Shown: positions 42,765 through 51,743, numbered from the stretch's first letter. The stretch: 64,000 bases of DNA from Mucilaginibacter sp. (GCF_025362475.1 NZ_JANYGH010000058.1:186001-250000), one strand, 5' to 3'. Numbers and translations are program-made. Notes: generated by a model not told the origin, from the sequence alone.

Positions 42765-43643
42765 ATGAAATCAGCCGGCATCCTTTTACTTATCTGCCTA
42801 CCTTTTATAACCACGGGGCAGGAAATAGCCGCTTCCCACTATAAAATATATAACACATCAACTCAAAAACAGGCAACAATTAGTGATATTATTAACAGTA
42901 TGAACAAAGCTGATGTATTATTTTTTGGCGAAGAACACAATGACTCCACAGGGCATATATTGGAATTTGAGCTATTTAAAGAGCTAGAACAACAATATCC
43001 ACATAAAACGGCCTTATCTATGGAAATGTTTAGCACCGATTGCCAACTGGTGTTAAATGAATACCTGGCAGGCCTCATCCGCGAGAAAAACTTAATCAGC
43101 GATGCCCGCACCTGGCCTAATTATAAAGATTACAGACCGCTTGTTGAACTTGCCAAACAAAGCGAGGCTCCCGTTATAGCAGCTAACGCACCCTCCCGGT
43201 ATACCAATATGGTTACACGCGGCGGTTTAAGCAGCTTACAGGAATTGGATGCCCAGGCCAAAACCTACCTTGCCCCGCTACCTATTGATACAGCTACAGG
43301 TTTATATTATGATAAATTTGTAAAAGTTATGGGTGGGCACAGCGCCATGGCGGGTATGCAAATTTATCAATCGCAAAACCTTTGGGATGCTACCATGGGC
43401 TGGTCAATTGCCAAATTTTATAAAAACCATTCAGGTTTTAAAATACTGCAGCTTAATGGTGGTTTCCACAGCGAAGAAAAACTGGGCACTGTGGCCCAGC
43501 TAAAAAAATATGCACCCAATGCAAGGTCAATCACCGTAGCAGCCTATGCCGATGACAATTTTAACAACCCCGATTGGAGCAAATTTAAACAACTGGCAGA
43601 TTACATTATTTTAACCGATCCGAAGCTGCCACGGAGCTTTTAG
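42765..43643 (+). CDS. ChaN-like (DUF399) haem-binding/iron-regulated protein
   Basis: A 292-residue protein with a signal peptide (MKSAGILLLICLPFITTGQ). The ChaN/PhuW-like signatures are clear: 'KADVLFFGEEHNDSTGHILE', 'ALSMEMFSTDCQLVLNEYL', 'DYRPLVELAKQSEAPVIAAN' and 'LQLNGGFHSEEKLG'. ChaN proteins bind haem or act in iron uptake, and many are lipoproteins; here no lipobox cysteine is seen, so it is probably periplasmic. It is divergent from rpmH and convergent with mscL. Confidence 0.85.
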   Translation: MKSAGILLLICLPFITTGQEIAASHYKIYNTSTQKQATISDIINSMNKADVLFFGEEHNDSTGHILEFELFKELEQQYPHKTALSMEMFSTDCQLVLNEYLAGLIREKNLISDARTWPNYKDYRPLVELAKQSEAPVIAANAPSRYTNMVTRGGLSSLQELDAQAKTYLAPLPIDTATGLYYDKFVKVMGGHSAMAGMQIYQSQNLWDATMGWSIAKFYKNHSGFKILQLNGGFHSEEKLGTVAQLKKYAPNARSITVAAYADDNFNNPDWSKFKQLADYIILTDPKLPRSF

Positions 43644-43795
43644 ATTGGGGTTCGGTGCGGGTATCGGGGTTCGAGGTTCGAGGAGCGGGATGCGAGGTTC
43701 AGGGGATTGATATTTAAAATATTTTTATTTCATCTGCCGCCCCTCGCAACACGCAACACGAACCTCGCAACACGAACCCCGCCACCCGCAACAGA
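43644..43795. repeat. Class-matched GGTTCGAGG / GTTGCGAGG repeats between the ChaN-like gene and mscL
   Basis: Left: GGGGTTCGGTGCGGGTATCG, then GGGTTCGAGGTTCGAGG (43647-43683). Right: CCTCGCAACACGCAACACGA (43742-43761), then ACCTCGCAACACGAACCCCG. The right arm shares CGCAACACG with the octamer array at 2409. The arms are partly complementary. Confidence 0.88.
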
Positions 43796-44200
43796 TTATT
43801 TTTTTACTGCTAACAGATCACGGATCTCGGTAAGTAAAACTTCTTCTTTTGTTGGTGCAGCTGGTTCTGCCGGGGCAGCTTCTTCTTGTTTTTTAAGGGA
43901 ATTTATTCCTTTAACAATAAGAAATATACAGAAAGCCACAATTACAAAATCGATTACATTGTTGATAAACAAACCGTAGTTGATAGCGGTTTCCGGGACT
44001 TTATCCACTGCTGGTTTAAGTACATACTTAAGGTTTTTAAAATCGATGCCGCCGGTCATCATGCCAATGGGAGGCATAATAATATCAGTTACCAATGACG
44101 TCACAATTTTACCAAAGGCCGCACCGATAATAACACCCACTGCGAGGTCAACAACGTTGCCGCGCATAGCGAATTCCTTAAATTCTTTTACGATAGCCAT
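43796..44200 (-). CDS. mscL: Large-conductance mechanosensitive channel
   Basis: MscL opens under membrane tension to release solutes in osmotic downshock. The ATG at 44200 gives 134 residues; the upstream ATG at 44257 would add 19 residues of no family character. Features: N-terminal helix 'VKEFKEFAMRGNVVDLAVGV', pore helix 'IIGAAFGKIVTSLVTDIIMP', second span 'NNVIDFVIVAFCIFLIVKG', and a C-terminal charged bundle. Length is normal. Confidence 0.96.
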   Translation of the reverse strand: MAIVKEFKEFAMRGNVVDLAVGVIIGAAFGKIVTSLVTDIIMPPIGMMTGGIDFKNLKYVLKPAVDKVPETAINYGLFINNVIDFVIVAFCIFLIVKGINSLKKQEEAAPAEPAAPTKEEVLLTEIRDLLAVKK

Positions 44201-44329
44201 AAGATTTATATTTAGTTTATCTAAGGTAATAAATAAATTTTTATCGTATTCAAACAAATTATTTCATTCGGTATTTAACTTCATTGTCCCAATTACTATA
44301 AGTTATTTTAAAGTTAATGGTAATTGATG

Positions 44330-44337
44330 TATTTTTG
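44330..44337 (+). promoter_or_regulatory. rpoN promoter, -7 element
   Basis: TATTTTTG fits TAnnTTTG, 15 bases before the rpoN ATG, with TTTA 19 bases upstream as a weak -33. The leader would be very short. Confidence 0.5.
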
Positions 44338-44352
44338 AACACTTAGTTAACT

Positions 44353-45828
44353 ATGCTTAAACAGAATCTTCAACAAAAACTTTTACAAAAGCTTTCGCCG
44401 CAGCAAATACAATTTATAAAATTGCTGCAGGTGCCTACCGTTTCCCTTGATACCCGTATTAAAGAGGAGCTGGAAGAGAACCCGGCACTCGAAGATCTTA
44501 GTTTAACTAATTTGAATGACCCTGTTGAAGAATACCCCGACCGCGACCCCGACGAAGACACTTTTAACGGTGACGAAGAAAAGGGAGAGATGGATGAATT
44601 TAACATTGACGATTACCTGCAGGATGATAGCGTGAACGATTACGGTTCCCGTTATGATCAAAATGGTGATGATGAAGATGAGCGTAAAGAGATCCCTATC
44701 GCGGTTCAAAGCTCTTTTTTTGAAAGCCTGCAGCTACAGCTGGATTTACTCCCTTTAAGTGATAAAGATTTCAGGATAGGTAAACAGATCATCGGCAGTT
44801 TAGATGATGATGGCTATCTGCGCAGACCCATTATGTCGCTTACTGATGACCTGGCCTTCTCACAAAATGTAATGGCCGAGGACGAAGAAGTTGAAGACAT
44901 GCTGAGGGTGATACAGGGTTTTGACCCAGCCGGTGTAGGTGCACGCAGCCTGCAGGAGTGCCTGCTGATCCAACTCCGTAAAAAGGACCCCAATGACCCT
45001 ATCATAAAAAAAGCGATTATTGTTGTTGAACAATACCTTGATGAATTTACCCGCAAACATTATGACAAGCTGGAGAAATCATTAAACATGGACTCTGACG
45101 AGTTACGCGGTGTTATCAATGAAATTTTAAAGCTGAATCCCAAACCAGGAGATTCGAATGAAGTTAACACCAAGCAAATGCAGGTTATACCTGATTTTCA
45201 TATCATCAACAATGATAGTGTGTTAATTCTTACACTAAACTCCAAAAACGCTCCTGAATTACGCGTAAGCAGATCATACCAGGAGATGTTTCAGCATTAT
45301 GATAAGGCTGCTCAAAAGGATAAAAAATTAAAAGAGGCAGTACAGTTTGTAAAGCAAAAACTCGATTCGGCAAAGTGGTTTATTGATGCCATTAAACAAC
45401 GACAGCAAACGTTGCTTAAAACCATGAATGCCATTATGCAGTACCAGTACGAGTTTTTCCTTACCGGCGACGATAAAAATTTAAAACCCATGATCCTGAA
45501 GGATATTGCCGACAGGATAAATATGGATATATCTACCGTATCGCGGGTGGCCAACTCAAAATATGTGCAAACCGAATTTGGCACCTTCCTGCTAAAGTCC
45601 TTCTTTTCTGAAGCGATTCAAACAGAAAGCGGCGAAGAGGTTTCAAACAAAGAAGTTAAAAAGATACTGGAAGAACACATCGGTAATGAAGACAAACATC
45701 ATCCGCTGGCCGATGAAAAACTTACCGACATACTCAAGGATGCCGGCTATAACATAGCCCGCCGTACCGTAGCCAAATACCGCGAACAAATGAACATCCC
45801 GGTTGCCCGATTAAGAAGAGAGCTGTAG
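44353..45828 (+). CDS. rpoN: RNA polymerase sigma-54 factor
   Basis: Sigma-54 directs RNA polymerase to -24/-12 promoters and needs AAA+ activators. The 491-residue protein has region I ('LKQNLQQKLLQKLSPQQIQF', glutamine-rich), an acidic region II (about 65-115), the core-binding region ('DDDGYLRRPI', 'LQECLLIQLRKKDPNDPII'), the HTH ('DISTVSRVANSKYVQTEFGT') and the RpoN box 'ARRTVAKYREQMNIP'. No sigma-54 activator gene lies in the window. The TAG stop is directly followed by GCAGTTT repeats. Confidence 0.97.
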   Translation: MLKQNLQQKLLQKLSPQQIQFIKLLQVPTVSLDTRIKEELEENPALEDLSLTNLNDPVEEYPDRDPDEDTFNGDEEKGEMDEFNIDDYLQDDSVNDYGSRYDQNGDDEDERKEIPIAVQSSFFESLQLQLDLLPLSDKDFRIGKQIIGSLDDDGYLRRPIMSLTDDLAFSQNVMAEDEEVEDMLRVIQGFDPAGVGARSLQECLLIQLRKKDPNDPIIKKAIIVVEQYLDEFTRKHYDKLEKSLNMDSDELRGVINEILKLNPKPGDSNEVNTKQMQVIPDFHIINNDSVLILTLNSKNAPELRVSRSYQEMFQHYDKAAQKDKKLKEAVQFVKQKLDSAKWFIDAIKQRQQTLLKTMNAIMQYQYEFFLTGDDKNLKPMILKDIADRINMDISTVSRVANSKYVQTEFGTFLLKSFFSEAIQTESGEEVSNKEVKKILEEHIGNEDKHHPLADEKLTDILKDAGYNIARRTVAKYREQMNIPVARLRREL

Positions 45829-45868
45829 GCAGTTTGCAGTTGCCGATGGGCAGTTAGCAGTGGGCAGA
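45829..45868. repeat. GCAGTTT-type repeats directly after the rpoN stop
   Basis: GCAGTTTGCAGTTGCCGATG, then GGCAGTTAGCAGTGGGCAG, begins at the first base after TAG. It is the inverted partner of the array at 45972-46057. Confidence 0.88.
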
Positions 45869-45880
45869 TAGTAAAATACT

Positions 45881-45926
45881 TAAATAAAAATAGCGATGAG
45901 TTTGAGACTCGTCGCTATTTTTATTT
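45881..45926. terminator. Bidirectional terminator between rpoN and porP/sprF
   Basis: TAAATAAAAATAGCGATGAG and its near-complement CTCGTCGCTATTTTTATTTA form a stem of about 20 bp with one mismatch around a short loop. It stands in the centre of the GCAGTTT repeats. Confidence 0.93.
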
Positions 45927-45971
45927 AAGATATTTCCAGAATTATTTGCGAACTTGATTGTCCTTTTGAAA

Positions 45972-46057
45972 AACTGCAAACTGCAAACTGCAAACTGCAA
46001 ACTGCAAACTGCAAACTGCAAACTGCAAACTGCAAACTGCAAACTGCGAACTGCAAA
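45972..46057. repeat. Tandem array of a 7-base unit (AACTGCA), about 12 copies
   Basis: A nearly perfect AACTGCA array with one GCGAACT variant. On the porP coding strand it reads TTTGCAG repeats that start directly after that gene's TAG stop (46058-46060). It has no spacers. Confidence 0.96.
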
Positions 46058-47074
46058 CTAAAAGGTATGCTGCGGGCAGGTAACCTTGTAGCGGTTATTA
46101 AGCAGGATACCGATTACAATTTCGTGCGAGCCGTTGCTTACTGTATTTAGTGCCGAGGTAGTAAAATCATAAGAATATCCAACGTTTACAAATGAGCTAA
46201 GGTTAAAACCTACCAGGGCTGCAAATGAATCATTACGACGATAGGAACTTCCTATCCAGAATTTATCCTGGAATGACATCTTCAAATTCAAGTCAAACGT
46301 TGTAGGCACCGGCTGTATCACTTTTACCAGCACCGATGGCATAAGCGTTACATCATCTGATAAAAAGAGCTTGGTGCCCGCCGTAAAGAAGTAATGCGGT
46401 ACGGTTTTATTTTGTGTTGCACTGGTTGAAGTAGATACATAAAGGTTTTGCGGTAATACCTGCTGTACCGATACGCCAAAAAAGTAATCAGATGCATAGG
46501 CCCATACCCCTATCCCCAAATCGGGTTTCCATTGATTATTATTGATATTGTTTAATATAGGATCCGTTGGATCGGCAAAATGAACCTGGGAAAGATTTAA
46601 CACATTGTGACTCACCCCTGCAGATACACCAACCGCCAGGTTAAGCCTGTTGGTAATACCAAGATGATAAGCATAGGTAGCATCAATATTGGTTTGTGTA
46701 ATAGGGCCGGTTTTATCAGATACCAAAGTTAGCCCGATACCATGGTGTGGTTCGGCAGCCTGGTATTGCTGGGTGTATGATCTGCTTGATGGATTAAGCC
46801 CCCCGCCTGCCGGGAAAGCTGTGGCATCTCCTTGCAAAAACTTATCTCCAATAGGTGCATTTATAGTTAAATAACCGGTTACGGGGGCACCTTCAAGCCC
46901 TGTCCACTGGCTGCGATACCCCGCTTTTACATCTGTATAATTTTCAATACCTGTTAAAGCAGGGTTTAAAAGGTAGTTGTTGAAAATATATTGGGTGTAC
47001 TGCGGTTTTTGCTGCGCATATGATGACTGCGCAGCCGCTATAAAAAATACAATTGCGTATAAAATTCTCTTCAT
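46058..47074 (-). CDS. PorP/SprF-family type IX secretion membrane protein
   Basis: A 338-residue protein with a signal peptide (MKRILYAIVFFIAAAQSSYA) and the PorP/SprF features: 'QKPQYTQYIFNNYLLNPALT', 'DVKAGYRSQWTGLEGAPVTG', 'HGIGLTLVSDKTGPITQTN' and an outer-membrane barrel C-terminus. Members sit in the outer membrane and help deliver or anchor adhesins with a gliding-type (type B) C-terminal domain. The large adhesin gene and a decayed second one lie just upstream on the same strand, as expected for such a pair. Confidence 0.93.
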   Translation of the reverse strand: MKRILYAIVFFIAAAQSSYAQQKPQYTQYIFNNYLLNPALTGIENYTDVKAGYRSQWTGLEGAPVTGYLTINAPIGDKFLQGDATAFPAGGGLNPSSRSYTQQYQAAEPHHGIGLTLVSDKTGPITQTNIDATYAYHLGITNRLNLAVGVSAGVSHNVLNLSQVHFADPTDPILNNINNNQWKPDLGIGVWAYASDYFFGVSVQQVLPQNLYVSTSTSATQNKTVPHYFFTAGTKLFLSDDVTLMPSVLVKVIQPVPTTFDLNLKMSFQDKFWIGSSYRRNDSFAALVGFNLSSFVNVGYSYDFTTSALNTVSNGSHEIVIGILLNNRYKVTCPQHTF

Positions 47075-47078
47075 TAAT

Positions 47079-47218
47079 TTATCTAATGATGGTGGCTACA
47101 TATCCCGAAATAACCCTACGTTCGTTTTTAGGATTTATTACATAAAACAGGTTGCAAACAGAAGTTTATCTCCTTTATTCCCGCCACCTATGGAATATAA
47201 TAACCAACTGACGAATAT
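47079..47218 (-). pseudogene. Remnant of a second gliding-motility (type B) C-terminal domain
   Basis: The complement reads, in one frame, 'IFVSWLLYSIGGGNKGDKLL', then 'FATCF'. In the next frame it continues 'YVINPKNERRVISGYVATII', then R and TAA at 47079. The end matches the intact adhesin's tail 'YYIINPKNGRKAVSGSITII'. Adding one T to the TTTT run would rejoin the two frames. Nothing else of this gene is left. It stops five bases before the porP start. Confidence 0.8.
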
Positions 47219-47365
47219 AACCTTTCTCCGTATCTGTTTTATGCCTCAACTGTATTATTTGTAAAATTTCGATTTACCTTACCTGATAATAGCTATATGA
47301 GCAGGTAAATTCTTTGCCGGTTTATAATATATAACGTCCGGTGAGGAATGATGACGCTAAAACAA

Positions 47366-50300
47366 TTACCTGATTATAGTAATGCTCCCGGAAACAGCCT
47401 TACGCCCGTTTTTAGGATTTATGATATAATAATAGGTGCCCGAAGAAAGATAGGTGCCCTTATACCTCCCATCCCATGGGATGGTGTACCCCATGGAAAA
47501 AAATATCTTTTCGCCGTACCTGTTAAATATTTCAACCGTATTGCTGGGGTAACTATTTAAGTATTTAATATCCCATATATCATTTTTACCATCACCATTT
47601 GGCGTAAACGCGTTGGGTATCACCAGGTATTTCAATACCTTAACGGTAACATCGGCCGAGCTTGAGCACCCCTCAGCCGAAGTTACTGTAAGCCTGTATG
47701 ATGTGGTTTCTGTAGGGCTTGCTACCGGGTTTAAAATATCGTCATGATCCAAACCGGTTGAAGGGTACCATTTATAGCTTAAAGCATGCCCGCTCGCCGA
47801 TGCCTTTAATGTAAGCTGCCCACCTTCCAGTACCGTTTGGGCGGCATCCGTAGTTACAGTTGGTGAGGCGTAAACTGTAATTTGCTGTTTTACTGTATCC
47901 GGGCAACTGTTGGCTGTACTATAAATATAACTGATATTTGCTATGCCGGTACCCGCAACCGAAGGGCTGAACAATCCGCCGGAGCTTATACCATTACCAA
48001 TATATACACCATTACCTGCAGGGCCGGCAATAGTTAAAGGTTTAAGTTGAAAAGGGTTATCCTCCGGGCAAAAAGATGGCGACTGAGCAAAGGTTATTAA
48101 GTGTGTGGCTTTTACAACAACAGAAAAATCCTGCGTATTTGCACATGTACCACCAGAGTATGCAGCTACATGTACATTAAAAGTATGGTTGCCGTCAGTA
48201 AATTGTGGGTAAGTGTACCGTAGATGTTGCCCAAAAGCCGGGTGTTCATATACCTTTAATGATGCGGCATTGGCCATATCAAAAGTAACTTCGAGCCGGG
48301 TGATACTGCCGAAATTAACCGTTGACCGATTTTCAAAAAACACTTCTTTGTTGCTGCACAAAGCGGCAGGATCAAGCACTACAACATTGGCTTTAAGCAT
48401 ATCGCCGTTAACAACCAAAGTTTGGGTTTTGGTGTACACACAGCCATATTTAGTTGTAACTTTTAAAGTAACCTGGTAGTCACTCCTCGCCTCGGTATAA
48501 TGATGCCTTGGATTTTTTTCGGTAGATGAATTATTTGCGGCACTGGCATGCATATCACCAAAATTCCATTCATATGTAAAACCGGCTTCACTATGGTCTG
48601 TAATGGAGCTATTATCTTTAAACTGAACAATATCATCAACACAGGCATCAGGCAAAATAAAATCAACTACAGCCAAATCACTTATGGTTATTGTTTTGGT
48701 TTGAGGCAAACCTGCACAGCCATTTGCATTAACTACGGTTAATTTCACGGTATAAATACCTGGAGCCTCATAAAGATGTGTAAATTGATTATTATCAGAC
48801 TTTTGAACAATGGCGGCACCATCGCCAAAATCCCAAAGCCATTTTGTAATGACACCATCAGCACTTGTAGAGTGATCTGTGAAGGTAATGTCCTGCCCTG
48901 CGCAGGAGGGGGCCAAAAAATCAAAATTAGCAACAGGTAAATTTGTGATGCTAACAACCACCGGATCTGACACATCATCACAACCGTTTTCGTTGGTAAT
49001 AGTAAGCCTCACATTATAATTACCGGCGTGCTCATAAACGTGCGATGGATTTTGTACAACATCAGAATGCCCATCGCCAAAATCCCAAAGCCAGGTTTTG
49101 GTTTCCCGGCCAAAGGTTTCTGATACATCTTTAAAAACGGTAGCATCACCTAAACATGAGCCCACGAAATTGAATTTTGTGACCGGTAGCGATGAAATGT
49201 TAAAATCAAGTTCAACATCCTCATTTGAACCGCACTCATCGGCAACCGGGTTAAATACTGTTGCCACTACGCTGTAATTCCCGGTTGTGTATATTTTATC
49301 ATTGCGATATTCATACAAATAAAGTGTTTGATCTCCTTTAACCGTTGTTGATTTAACAATTGGATTATTATCAAGAAAAGTGGTGCCATTTTTAAAATCC
49401 CATTTAATACTGGTTGTTTTAAATGGCAGGGTTAACTGTAATTTATAAGTTGCATCTGTACACCCATTTAGTTGCGTTGTGCTTTTTTGAGGATCTTTAA
49501 GAGCTATAAACTCGGTAAGGTTTTTCAGATTGGCCCCGGCGGCATAACCGTATGATTCGGCTGTGCCAAAACCATAGGCTATGGCATTAAAACCATCAGA
49601 AGCACTAATATGATGTACGCCCTTATTAACCTCAATTTGTGCATATGAATAAGCAGGATTACCCGCCACAGGCACAAACTTAGTATAGGGATTGCCATCG
49701 AGTGCAAAAGTGGGCACCGCGCTCGTTTTGATAATTACATTAATAAAGTTATAAATGATCCTGAAATTACCCGTTGAATTTAAGGTGACATGATCAAGCG
49801 TTTGTTCAAGTGGGTTAAGGTATATCATTTCCGGATCGCCCGTATCCAGGTTTGCGTCCACACAATTAATAGTTTTAAATTGTGTTACTGCATACTGAAC
49901 AACCTGTACCTGTTTATTGGCACTAATAACGTTGGGGGTATTTGAATTAAATTCGTAATAAAGCCCTCCGGAAAATTCAGACGGCGAAATATCACGCCCG
50001 TTTAAATTTACAATGGTATTGGGATCGCTCAATACAATCCTGAAAACATCATAATTGCGGCTTTTTAATGGCGCTGTTATATAATTCTTCCCCCAGGAAG
50101 CCGTTGGGTATACCTGCTGAAAAAGATTATCAGAGGTGTTATTTACGGTGTTGCAACCTATAAGTATTTTTGAACTTCCGGAAAACACAGCTACCTTTTT
50201 ACAAGAGCCGGCCTGCGTGCTTATTGTGCGGATGCGTGTACCAGTAAGATCATTAACGGCAAGCGCCTGGTATACCTGGCCTTTGTTTAAAATGATGGTA

Positions 50301-50887
50301 AAAGGTTTTCCCGGGGCCTCTCCGTCGAGTAAATATGTGGTGGGTGTTATTTCAACGGTAGTTTTATCCTCGGTGCCAACAACTGCAAATGTGGAATAGG
50401 ACGGCTTTTTTTCTGTTAGGAGAGCATTGGATAACTGCGTGTAGTTAATAGATACATAATCCTTACCAAGCACATTTACCGGCAGCAAAAGCGTTGCGCC
50501 CGAAACACTCTGCGCAAAAATATGGGCATATACGGCTATAGGTTTTTGTGATGTGATATGGATTCCCTTAGTTGAAAAACCTTGCTGATCAATAAAGGCA
50601 CTTGCCGGTATGGTAACTGTAAGTATCCCCCTGGCAGTTACATCATAGTTTTCAGAAAAAGAGCCATCGGCAATAGAAACGTTTACTGTGGTATTAACAT
50701 CTGCAGTAATATAAAGGTTCATCTTGCTCACATTACCATTAGGATCTGTTGTAGTTGGGGGAGTAATGTGATCCATATAAACCGTCCAAAACTCGGTTCC
50801 CTGGTTTGAAAAGCCGCCCTGAGCACCGGCACCTAAACTACAGCACAGCAAAATAAAGACCGAAATTATCGCCCGTAAAAATTTCAC
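47366..50887 (-). CDS. Large PKD-repeat adhesin with T9SS type B sorting domain
   Basis: A 1173-residue surface protein. A signal peptide (about 1-22, ending GAGAQ) leads to an IgGFc-binding-like N-terminal domain (about 25-460, 'GTEFWTVYMDHI', 'KPIAVYAHIFAQSVSGATLL'). At least four PKD-type modules follow ('WLWDFGDGHSDVVQNPSHVY', 'WLWDFGDGAAIV', 'YEWNFGDMHASAANN'), then Ig-like modules and the gliding-motility C-terminal domain ('IPNAFTPNGDGKNDIWDI', 'VEIFNRYGEKIF', 'SGTYYYIINPKNGRKAVSG'). That domain sends proteins through the type IX secretion system. The gene stands directly upstream of porP/sprF. Confidence 0.95.
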   Translation of the reverse strand: MKFLRAIISVFILLCCSLGAGAQGGFSNQGTEFWTVYMDHITPPTTTDPNGNVSKMNLYITADVNTTVNVSIADGSFSENYDVTARGILTVTIPASAFIDQQGFSTKGIHITSQKPIAVYAHIFAQSVSGATLLLPVNVLGKDYVSINYTQLSNALLTEKKPSYSTFAVVGTEDKTTVEITPTTYLLDGEAPGKPFTIILNKGQVYQALAVNDLTGTRIRTISTQAGSCKKVAVFSGSSKILIGCNTVNNTSDNLFQQVYPTASWGKNYITAPLKSRNYDVFRIVLSDPNTIVNLNGRDISPSEFSGGLYYEFNSNTPNVISANKQVQVVQYAVTQFKTINCVDANLDTGDPEMIYLNPLEQTLDHVTLNSTGNFRIIYNFINVIIKTSAVPTFALDGNPYTKFVPVAGNPAYSYAQIEVNKGVHHISASDGFNAIAYGFGTAESYGYAAGANLKNLTEFIALKDPQKSTTQLNGCTDATYKLQLTLPFKTTSIKWDFKNGTTFLDNNPIVKSTTVKGDQTLYLYEYRNDKIYTTGNYSVVATVFNPVADECGSNEDVELDFNISSLPVTKFNFVGSCLGDATVFKDVSETFGRETKTWLWDFGDGHSDVVQNPSHVYEHAGNYNVRLTITNENGCDDVSDPVVVSITNLPVANFDFLAPSCAGQDITFTDHSTSADGVITKWLWDFGDGAAIVQKSDNNQFTHLYEAPGIYTVKLTVVNANGCAGLPQTKTITISDLAVVDFILPDACVDDIVQFKDNSSITDHSEAGFTYEWNFGDMHASAANNSSTEKNPRHHYTEARSDYQVTLKVTTKYGCVYTKTQTLVVNGDMLKANVVVLDPAALCSNKEVFFENRSTVNFGSITRLEVTFDMANAASLKVYEHPAFGQHLRYTYPQFTDGNHTFNVHVAAYSGGTCANTQDFSVVVKATHLITFAQSPSFCPEDNPFQLKPLTIAGPAGNGVYIGNGISSGGLFSPSVAGTGIANISYIYSTANSCPDTVKQQITVYASPTVTTDAAQTVLEGGQLTLKASASGHALSYKWYPSTGLDHDDILNPVASPTETTSYRLTVTSAEGCSSSADVTVKVLKYLVIPNAFTPNGDGKNDIWDIKYLNSYPSNTVEIFNRYGEKIFFSMGYTIPWDGRYKGTYLSSGTYYYIINPKNGRKAVSGSITIIR

Positions 50888-51164
50888 CCTGATATATAAA
50901 TGTTTATTTGGTCTTGTTTATGTACACGTTAAATATAAAACTACTTTTTTAAAAAACGTAATGTTATAAATAGGAGGCATGAAGCACATATCCACGCGTC
51001 ATTGCGAGGTACGAAGATAACCGACCGTAGGGAGCTCATTAATACCTATAAAAATCAAATCAAAAACATTAATAATCCCCGCCTTTACAGAACGACCTGT
51101 TTTTATTTTTTAGACAGTCTCTTACAACGGCTATGAGTAAAAGCCGGCAATCTCCACCCCTATC
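50888..51164. other. Intergenic region with a degenerate GTCATTGCGAGG repeat
   Basis: This 277-base gap between the divergent-end response regulator and the adhesin promoter holds CGTCATTGCGAGGTACGAAG (50998-51017), one half of the REP-like family also seen at 19649 and 63720. No reading frame is convincing. The adhesin promoter must lie in its left part, but no clear -7 box was assigned. Confidence 0.5.
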
Positions 51165-51620
51165 TCAATACCTGTTGTTTTTTTTTGTGAGCGCTTCAAG
51201 TTCAAGGTTGGCTATTTGCAGTTTGTAGGTAAGCTCCTTATTATCTTTTCGTAATTGATATATTTCAATGGCATTTTGAATATAAATTTTAAGCTCGTCA
51301 TTTTGCCATGGCTTTACAAGGTATTTATACACCTGCCCCCTGTTAATAGCGTCCATTACGGCGTTAACATCCGAAAAACCTGTTAAAAGTATCCTGATGG
51401 TATCGGGATATAAAGGTAAAATCGACTCTAAAAATTCAATGCCTGTGGTAACCGGCATACGCTGATCAGTAATGATCACACCAATTTCATGGGCCGCCAA
51501 TACCTGGATCCCTTCCGCAGCCGACTGAGCAGTATAAATATTGAAATTCCTCCTGAAAGCCGCCTTAAAACTAATCAGATTATTTATTTCATCGTCAACA
51601 TACAACACTCCTACGGGCAT
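51165..51620 (-). CDS. Response regulator (receiver domain with helical tail)
   Basis: A 151-residue receiver protein. Acid pair D9/D10 ('VLYVDDE'), phosphoacceptor D52 ('GVIITDQRMPVTTG'), T/S in 'ILLTGFSD' and K in 'YKYLVKPWQ' are intact. Residues about 120-151 form a coiled coil with no DNA-binding domain. 'ITDQRMP...VYKYLVKPW' resembles the receivers of RpfG-like proteins, but there is no HD-GYP output. It is divergent from the 7TMR histidine kinase (123 bases), its probable partner. The output is likely protein-protein binding. Confidence 0.9.
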   Translation of the reverse strand: MPVGVLYVDDEINNLISFKAAFRRNFNIYTAQSAAEGIQVLAAHEIGVIITDQRMPVTTGIEFLESILPLYPDTIRILLTGFSDVNAVMDAINRGQVYKYLVKPWQNDELKIYIQNAIEIYQLRKDNKELTYKLQIANLELEALTKKNNRY

Positions 51621-51743
51621 AGCAATAAACTTAGATTAAATCGGTTTTTAACAATTGGTTATAAAAGTAAATGTATTGAAAGTTTTAATTTTTGCGCATT
51701 TTTATTATAATTATGCCTGAGTATAAAATTCCAACATGTAAAT

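Noticed and set aside
44353..45828. sigma-54 promoters (GG-N10-GC) linked to rpoN
   Set aside because: Short GG/GC matches occur by chance and no activator gene is near, so none was called.
45854..46042. 62-residue reading frame of repeated 'FAVCSLQ'
   Set aside because: It is a translation of the heptamer array and has no independent support.
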